From Ruminococcus sp. (lineage in GTDB: Bacteria > Bacillota > Clostridia > Oscillospirales > Ruminococcaceae): a DNA stretch of 64,000 nt. The stretch covers positions 54,076-118,075 of the forward strand of contig JAFXNC010000030.1 of NCBI GenBank assembly GCA_017529875.1, given 5' to 3'. Both the position numbers and the translations under genes were made by a program. How positions within the stretch are numbered: the first letter of the stretch is position 1; every line of letters begins with the position of its first letter. The notes beneath the pieces are model-generated. The model was not told the DNA's origin. It saw nothing but the letters and a program-made list of their open reading frames with translations, and did no database searches. Below are positions 60,318-64,000 of the stretch, piece by piece.

Positions 60318-60686
60318 TCAGCTCTCCTCGTATTTTTTTATGCCCTCGGCGGTCTTTCTGTACAGTTCTTCGAGATCTGCCAGTTTTCCGGAGACCTCGC
60401 TGTCCGAGAGCTTCCGGGTTTTGCCCGGCCTGTATTCCTCGGCGATATCAGATGCCATTTCCGAAAGCCTGACGAGCCCCAGGTTCGCGCATACGCCCTT
60501 CATGGCGTGAGCAGCCTCGAACAGCTCTGTGGGATCCATAGTCTTGCCCGCCTCGATGAGCCTGTCGGCAACACCGTTTTGGGGCAGCTTGCGGATATGC
60601 TTGTCGATGAGCTTGTCCATCCGCATCACCCTTACAGCCTGCTCGTAGTCTCCGCCGATCTCGGTATATAATTCATTGATAGTCAT
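60318..60686 (-). CDS. Stand-alone HPt phosphotransfer protein
   Basis: Helical protein of 122 residues. The phosphotransfer His lies in FEAAHAMKGVCANLGL, the HxxKG motif of HPt domains. It is the first gene of the operon. Hybrid kinases with receivers need an HPt to pass the phosphoryl group on, so this is the likely relay for both kinases. No final response regulator with a DNA-binding domain is encoded here. AAGGAGCTG precedes the start. Confidence 0.92.
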   Translation of the reverse strand: MTINELYTEIGGDYEQAVRVMRMDKLIDKHIRKLPQNGVADRLIEAGKTMDPTELFEAAHAMKGVCANLGLVRLSEMASDIAEEYRPGKTRKLSDSEVSGKLADLEELYRKTAEGIKKYEES

Positions 60687-60799
60687 TTTATTCAGCTCCT
60701 TGTTGTGATGTTGCCGCGCTGTTTAGGCGGCTTACGGGTCATTCACCTTGTGACAAAGGTATCATCCGCACTAAACTGTATTAGGGTATTAGTATAATA

Positions 60800-60828
60800 A
60801 TTATAACATAATTATGTATTTTTTTCAA
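60800..60828 (-). promoter_or_regulatory. Promoter of the HPt/kinase/GGDEF operon
   Basis: Minus strand TTGAAA (60823-60828), 17 bases, TATAAT (60800-60805). The RNA leader is about 110 bases and has no obvious riboswitch. Confidence 0.8.
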
Positions 60829-61089
60829 GCCTTTTTATGGAAAATAATAGAATTTGTTAAAGATGCTATGCGATATGTGTAGCATTTGCTGTCTTGAAGC
60901 GTTTTATGGTGCGAAAAATGCAGAGCGTAAAACTTTGTGAGCAGAGCCATACACTCTGGTGTTATACGCTGTTATTCCTTGATTGTGTTTCGTTTTTGAA
61001 TGATCGATAATAAACAAGGTTTTAAAGGACAGGGAAGTACGCTCCTCTTTCTTTTTTGTGCGGCTTTCCAAAAATATGCAGTGTACAGG
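60829..61089. other. Divergent intergenic region without visible gene
   Basis: AT-rich spacer of about 260 bases between the signalling operon promoter and the DUF3592 gene promoter. I see no ORF with a ribosome site and no terminator. Confidence 0.4.
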
Positions 61090-61118
61090 TTGAAAAAATA
61101 TATAATATGTGTTATAAT
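61090..61118 (+). promoter_or_regulatory. Promoter of the DUF3592 gene
   Basis: TTGAAA (61090-61095), 17 bases, TATAAT (61113-61118). Confidence 0.8.
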
Positions 61119-61193
61119 ACTATTGCAGGTTATGCATAGAACATTTAGGTTGACAGTAAATTATAAACAGTATCACAATTTGGAGGTGTGTAT

Positions 61194-62222
61194 ATGTCTT
61201 TTGAAAACAAATATGCAAGATTTATGAGAAACACGGGTCCCGGAAGATTCTTATTGCCGGTGGGTATCGTGCTGATAGTTTTCGGAGTGATCCTGTTCGG
61301 ATTCAAGACGGACAATTATCTCGAGACCACCGGAAAGATCACTTCCGTTTCGGATGGAGTTGCTGATCAGGAGGGTCAGATGCAGTACGACCTGACGCTC
61401 ACGTTTTCAGTTGACGGCAAGGATTACGAGACCGAGTTTATGAATATGGACGGCAGCTACAACGTGGGCGAAAGCATTAAGGTCTTCTACGATCCCGCTG
61501 ATCCGTCTAAAACTACCAACAGTAAAATGAACGCGATAATACCTTTTGCGTTTATCGGGGTCGGTGCGGCAGCACTTATCTTTGGGGTTTACATGACGGT
61601 CAGTGCGTTCAAAAAGAGCAAGGAGCTTGACAATATCGCGCCTCCCGCAGACGACAGGACTCAGGCAGAGCTTGTGAATATCAAGACAGCCCCGGGCGTG
61701 ACTGAGTATTACTTCCGCCTTGACGGCAAGATGACCAAGCCGGGATATGTTATCGAGGACGCTGACAGGAACATTCTATACGAGGCAAAGATGCTCAAAA
61801 ATTCGCTTGTAGGTGCCAGAACTTACGAATTCACCGATCACCGTACCGGTTATGTCCAGCAGCACGATGTGGGTCATGTAATGACAAGCTCTTTTAATGA
61901 TGAGTTTTTCTCGGTGAAGTCCTGGTTCAAGTTTGACGGCGAAAAGATCTGGGATCTTCTGCACAGTCAGGGGCTCCGTATGTCAACAAGCCTTTTTAGC
62001 CGCTTTCCGAACCTGATCTACGATGTCACTAAGAACGGTTCAGCCTTTGCGCGGATCGAGAGCTGCAGCAAGTACGTCCATGAGGACGAGGAGGCACAGC
62101 ACAAGCTGACAGTACCTATGGGCAAGATGTTCTACCGATGCTGGACTGCGTCTGATGACCTTGAATCTCTTTTCCTGATCATGTTTGCTGTTTCAGAATG
62201 TGAGCAGGCCGTAGTAGAGTAG
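61194..62222 (+). CDS. DUF3592-like membrane protein
   Basis: Protein of 342 residues. Helix 1 is at about 20-38, then an extracellular beta domain with ETTGKITSVSDGVADQEGQM and KVFYDPADPSKT (typical DUF3592), and helix 2 at about 110-135. The cytosolic 200 residues have YYFRLDGKMTKPGYVIEDAD and resemble a tubby/LURP-like scramblase fold, which is a guess. GGAGGTG precedes the ATG at 61194; a GTG six bases earlier overlaps that site. Function unknown. Confidence 0.75.
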   Translation: MSFENKYARFMRNTGPGRFLLPVGIVLIVFGVILFGFKTDNYLETTGKITSVSDGVADQEGQMQYDLTLTFSVDGKDYETEFMNMDGSYNVGESIKVFYDPADPSKTTNSKMNAIIPFAFIGVGAAALIFGVYMTVSAFKKSKELDNIAPPADDRTQAELVNIKTAPGVTEYYFRLDGKMTKPGYVIEDADRNILYEAKMLKNSLVGARTYEFTDHRTGYVQQHDVGHVMTSSFNDEFFSVKSWFKFDGEKIWDLLHSQGLRMSTSLFSRFPNLIYDVTKNGSAFARIESCSKYVHEDEEAQHKLTVPMGKMFYRCWTASDDLESLFLIMFAVSECEQAVVE

Positions 62223-62336
62223 GGCGGTGCAGCTTGATGTAAATTCGCGCTGAGCCAACTGTGTTTCCGTGGATCCGAATGAGATCATTGCAGCAACAGG
62301 GCTTAACGCTATTCCGGTTATTAGTCATAAAAACAA
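62223..62336. other. Spacer between DUF3592 gene and its terminator
   Basis: A plus-strand frame, PNEIIAATGLNAIPVISH, runs from about 62272 through the terminator. It lacks a ribosome site and is best regarded as a remnant. Confidence 0.3.
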
Positions 62337-62371
62337 AAAGCTCTGCCGGGAGATCTCTGGCAGAGCTTTTG
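62337..62371. terminator. Bidirectional terminator
   Basis: AAAAGCTCTGCC, loop, GGCAGAGCTTTT. Confidence 0.88.
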
Positions 62372-62379
62372 TTATTGAT

Positions 62380-62682
62380 CTATGAATCCTCGTCAGTGCC
62401 GAGGCCGTAATTGAGGACATTGTTATAAGCTATGTTCGCCTGTTCGCATTCTTTCTTTTCGCGCCACCTGTCGATATCGCTTTTGATAGCCAGCATTTCG
62501 TCAACGATGAGCTCAACTCTTTCCGGGCGCACATAGTTCAGATAGGATATCATCCGTTCGATGCCTTTCGGACTGCCGATGTGTTCGGCAATGATGTTTC
62601 CGAGCTCAGCAGGGTAGCCCAGCGAGACGAGGGATGTTATAAGATCGTTCCGTGTCTGAGACCAGTTCTTTTTGCTCTCCAT
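62380..62682 (-). CDS. Small conserved hypothetical protein
   Basis: Protein of 100 residues with a helical, charged character: NDLITSLVSLGYPAELGNII, then GSPKGIERMISYLNYVRPER and VDEMLAIKSDIDRWREKKE (each a helix). I have a sense of near-identical proteins in ruminococci, but no function is known to me. The start has AAAGGATAAACAT upstream, a moderate ribosome site. It is not linked to the adjacent genes. Confidence 0.7.
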   Translation of the reverse strand: MESKKNWSQTRNDLITSLVSLGYPAELGNIIAEHIGSPKGIERMISYLNYVRPERVELIVDEMLAIKSDIDRWREKKECEQANIAYNNVLNYGLGTDEDS

Positions 62683-62892
62683 ATATGTTTATCCTTTCAT
62701 TTGTTCAGCGATCATACTTTGAGATGTTTCGGGAACTGTTAGTATAGTTTTTCAGTTTCAATTATATCAAATAGTTTATCCTGTGTCAATGAATAAACTC
62801 AGTATCACGGCAATATCTGTTTGATCATAAACGTGAAAATGAAACATTTTGTTTCTTTAATAAGTATTTTTTAAGAATTTTTCAAAAAAAGG

Positions 62893-62921
62893 TTGACAAA
62901 CCGTGTTAGATAGTGTATAAT
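62893..62921 (+). promoter_or_regulatory. Promoter of the tRNA-Met/tRNA-Glu unit
   Basis: TTGACA (62893-62898), 17 bases, TATAAT (62916-62921). Confidence 0.88.
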
Positions 62922-62950
62922 AAATTAGTCGCTATAAGGGAACAGCATAC

Positions 62951-63027
62951 GGCGGTATAGCTCAGTTGGCTAGAGCACTTGGTTCATACCCAGGGTGTCA
63001 CCGGTTCAAATCCAGTTACCGCCACCA
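62951..63027 (+). tRNA. tRNA-Met(CAT)
   Basis: Acceptor GGCGGTA/TACCGCC with ACCA. Anticodon arm CTTGG-TTCATAC-CCAGG gives CAT. D-arm GCTC/GAGC. The T-arm ACCGG/CCAGT has a C-A mismatch at its third pair. It could be elongator Met or a lysidine-modified Ile tRNA; the sequence does not decide. Confidence 0.9.
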
Positions 63028-63047
63028 CAGCTGTTCCTTTTAGTTAA

Positions 63048-63122
63048 GGCCCGTTGGTCAAGAGGTTAAGACACCGCCCTTTCACGGCGGAATCATGGGT
63101 TCAATTCCCGTACGGGTCACCA
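63048..63122 (+). tRNA. tRNA-Glu(TTC)
   Basis: Acceptor GGCCCGT/ACGGGTC with ACCA, anticodon arm CCGCC-CTTTCAC-GGCGG (TTC), T-arm GGGTTCAATTCCC. It lies 20 bases after tRNA-Met and shares its promoter. Confidence 0.94.
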
Positions 63123-63129
63123 CTTTTTA

Positions 63130-63170
63130 AGGCTCTGAAATGACGTAAATACGTCGTTTCGGAGTTTTTT
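63130..63170 (+). terminator. Terminator of the tRNA unit
   Basis: CTCTGAAATGACGTA, short loop, CGTCGTTTCGGAG, then TTTTTTATTTTT (one or two mismatches). Confidence 0.85.
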
Positions 63171-63469
63171 ATTTTTCTCCTCTGCCCGATTTGAGAAGAA
63201 TTTGAGAAGAACGCAGTTTTATCCCATAATTTTAAGCCCGTAAAACGGCGTATTTGCGGTGGTTGCAGGGGTTATGGACAACAGACATAATTATCTGAAT
63301 AACAACGTCATTACTCAATTATTGTTGTATATACCGCCACCAAAACCGCAGCTGCACGGACTTGGAACCGCACCTCACCGCACTTTGAACCGCACGCCGC
63401 CGGACGTTGACCGCACTGCCCGGCAGAAAAAGAGCCCGCCTAAACCCAGACAGGCTCCCATTACCTAAA
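63171..63469. other. Spacer with tRNA 3'-end duplication and IS-end-like repeats
   Basis: A repeat TTTGAGAAGAA occurs twice at 63189-63210. TACCGCCACCA, the last 11 bases of tRNA-Met, recurs at 63332-63342. From about 63355 to 63425 the motif ACCGCAC appears four times in blocks such as TTGGAACCGCAC, TTTGAACCGCAC and GTTGACCGCAC, as in multiple terminal repeats of IS21-type elements. Confidence 0.6.
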
Positions 63470-63664
63470 TCAGATTTCGGGATAATCAATGCCATTCTCA
63501 TCAAGAATAGCTTTGAGTCGGTCTATGTACTCATACAGCCTCTGTATCTCGATCCAGTTGCCGTGACACAGTGTGTCTGCTTCCTCCAGTTCATGACGGG
63601 TAAGCTCATAATCTTCCCATTTCAGGCACTTGTGATCTTTGCTGAAAGCGCAGTAATCATTCAT
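63470..63664 (-). CDS. Small protein downstream of istB
   Basis: Protein of 64 residues, overlapping the istB stop by one base (TGATGAATGA). It reads [40 protein letters not shown] and has Cys and His that could bind a metal. It appears to belong to the IS element as an accessory frame. I do not recognise a function. Confidence 0.6.
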   Translation of the reverse strand: MNDYCAFSKDHKCLKWEDYELTRHELEEADTLCHGNWIEIQRLYEYIDRLKAILDENGIDYPEI

Positions 63665-64000
63665 CACGGCTCAGCCCCCTCCGGAAGCCCATGACGCTTT
63701 CTCATAGATTCCTTGCCTTCTATCATCACAGGATATGCAGTGTTAATGATCCTGTCGATTATCGCATCGGAGATCGGGCTGTCATTCTCGGGGTCGGGGT
63801 TGATCCTGTCATACCAACCCTTTGCATGATACTGAGTGCAGAAGATCATCGACTTTTCAATCCTTGCTTCGATGATCTCCAGCAGATTGTATGCATCATC
63901 CTGAGTCAGCTTTCGGATAAGCCACTCGTCAAGGATAAGCAGATCAGCCTTCTTGTATGCCTTGATGGCCTTTGAAAATTCGCCGTTTGACCTTGCGATA
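63664..64000 (-). CDS. istB: IS21-family ATP-binding helper IstB (partial)
   Basis: C-terminal 112 codons of an IstB-like AAA+ ATPase, entering from the right edge. Walker B is [13 protein letters not shown], and [13 protein letters not shown] corresponds to the late sensor helix. The usual motif [11 protein letters not shown] lies before the C-terminus. It would assist the IstA transposase in target choice. The start, IstA and left end are outside the window. Confidence 0.85.
   Translation of the reverse strand, partial: IARSNGEFSKAIKAYKKADLLILDEWLIRKLTQDDAYNLLEIIEARIEKSMIFCTQYHAKGWYDRINPDPENDSPISDAIIDRIINTAYPVMIEGKESMRKRHGLPEGAEP

Noticed and set aside
63180..63220. TTTGAGAAGAA direct repeat as an integrase C-terminus
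   Set aside because: The short LPDLRRI-stop reading follows directly after the tRNA terminator with no upstream frame, so it may be only an attachment-site trace.

Overview
The window looks like the chromosome of a Ruminococcus-like member of the Oscillospiraceae: a fermentative, anaerobic, plant-fibre-associated Firmicute. This is inferred from gene content: bifunctional AdhE with a Rex repressor, a putative Re-type citrate synthase, a GH39 glycosidase, two CotH-domain lipoproteins, GH13 debranching enzyme, FeoA-FeoB fusion, AGGAGG-type ribosome sites and many TTGACA-17-TATAAT promoters. No 16S or other marker gene is present, so the genus is not proven.

Layout. 1-9.7 kb: partial feoAB, rex, a DRE-TIM lyase, an SH3 membrane protein, the azlCD exporter pair, adhE (promoter overlapped by a Rex-like palindrome) and a kinase-fold protein lacking both catalytic Asp residues. 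9.7-14.4 kb: pheA preceded by a HAD gene broken by two TAA codons, a membrane flavodoxin, and a TetR/DUF998 pair. 14.5-24.6 kb: a lipoprotein, a CotH lipoprotein, a GH39 enzyme, and a four-gene minus-strand operon (PlsC-like, GT8, GT8-PlsC fusion, LTA-synthase-like) that looks like an envelope glycolipid or polyglycerolphosphate system. 24.8-30.6 kb: putative Re-citrate synthase with its GntR regulator, a candidate small RNA, then a potassium block (channel, ktrA, ktrB). 30.7-35.7 kb: an MMPL exporter with a tandem-repeat extracellular domain, divergent from a TetR gene; an ACT protein; a broken surface protein. 35.8-39.7 kb: a partner-switching module (STAS, PP2C, HATPase) with a GGDEF gene. 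39.8-47.9 kb: an MBL hydrolase, an ECF sigma/anti-sigma/DUF4097 operon, a CotH gene with a stop at codon 3, an HD protein, an HTH protein, and a phage scar (MuF-type head protein fused to a metallopeptidase-like domain, small Cys protein, terminase fragment) abutting tRNA-Gly. 48-50.1 kb: a GH13 debranching enzyme. 50.4-60.8 kb: a four-gene signalling operon (HPt; amino-acid-permease/histidine-kinase hybrid; solute-binding-PAS-GGDEF protein; membrane-PAS-kinase hybrid). 61-64 kb: a DUF3592 protein, a small conserved protein, tRNA-Met and tRNA-Glu, and the end of an IS21-like element.

The most unusual item is the 50.4-60.7 kb operon: a complete 12-helix APC permease forms the sensor of a hybrid kinase, next to its own HPt protein, a periplasmic-binding GGDEF protein and a second hybrid kinase sharing PAS and receiver modules with its neighbours. 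No DNA-binding response regulator is present, so the visible output is cyclic di-GMP. The GT8-PlsC fusion operon is second. Several otherwise intact genes carry isolated in-frame stops, which may be real decay or consensus errors.
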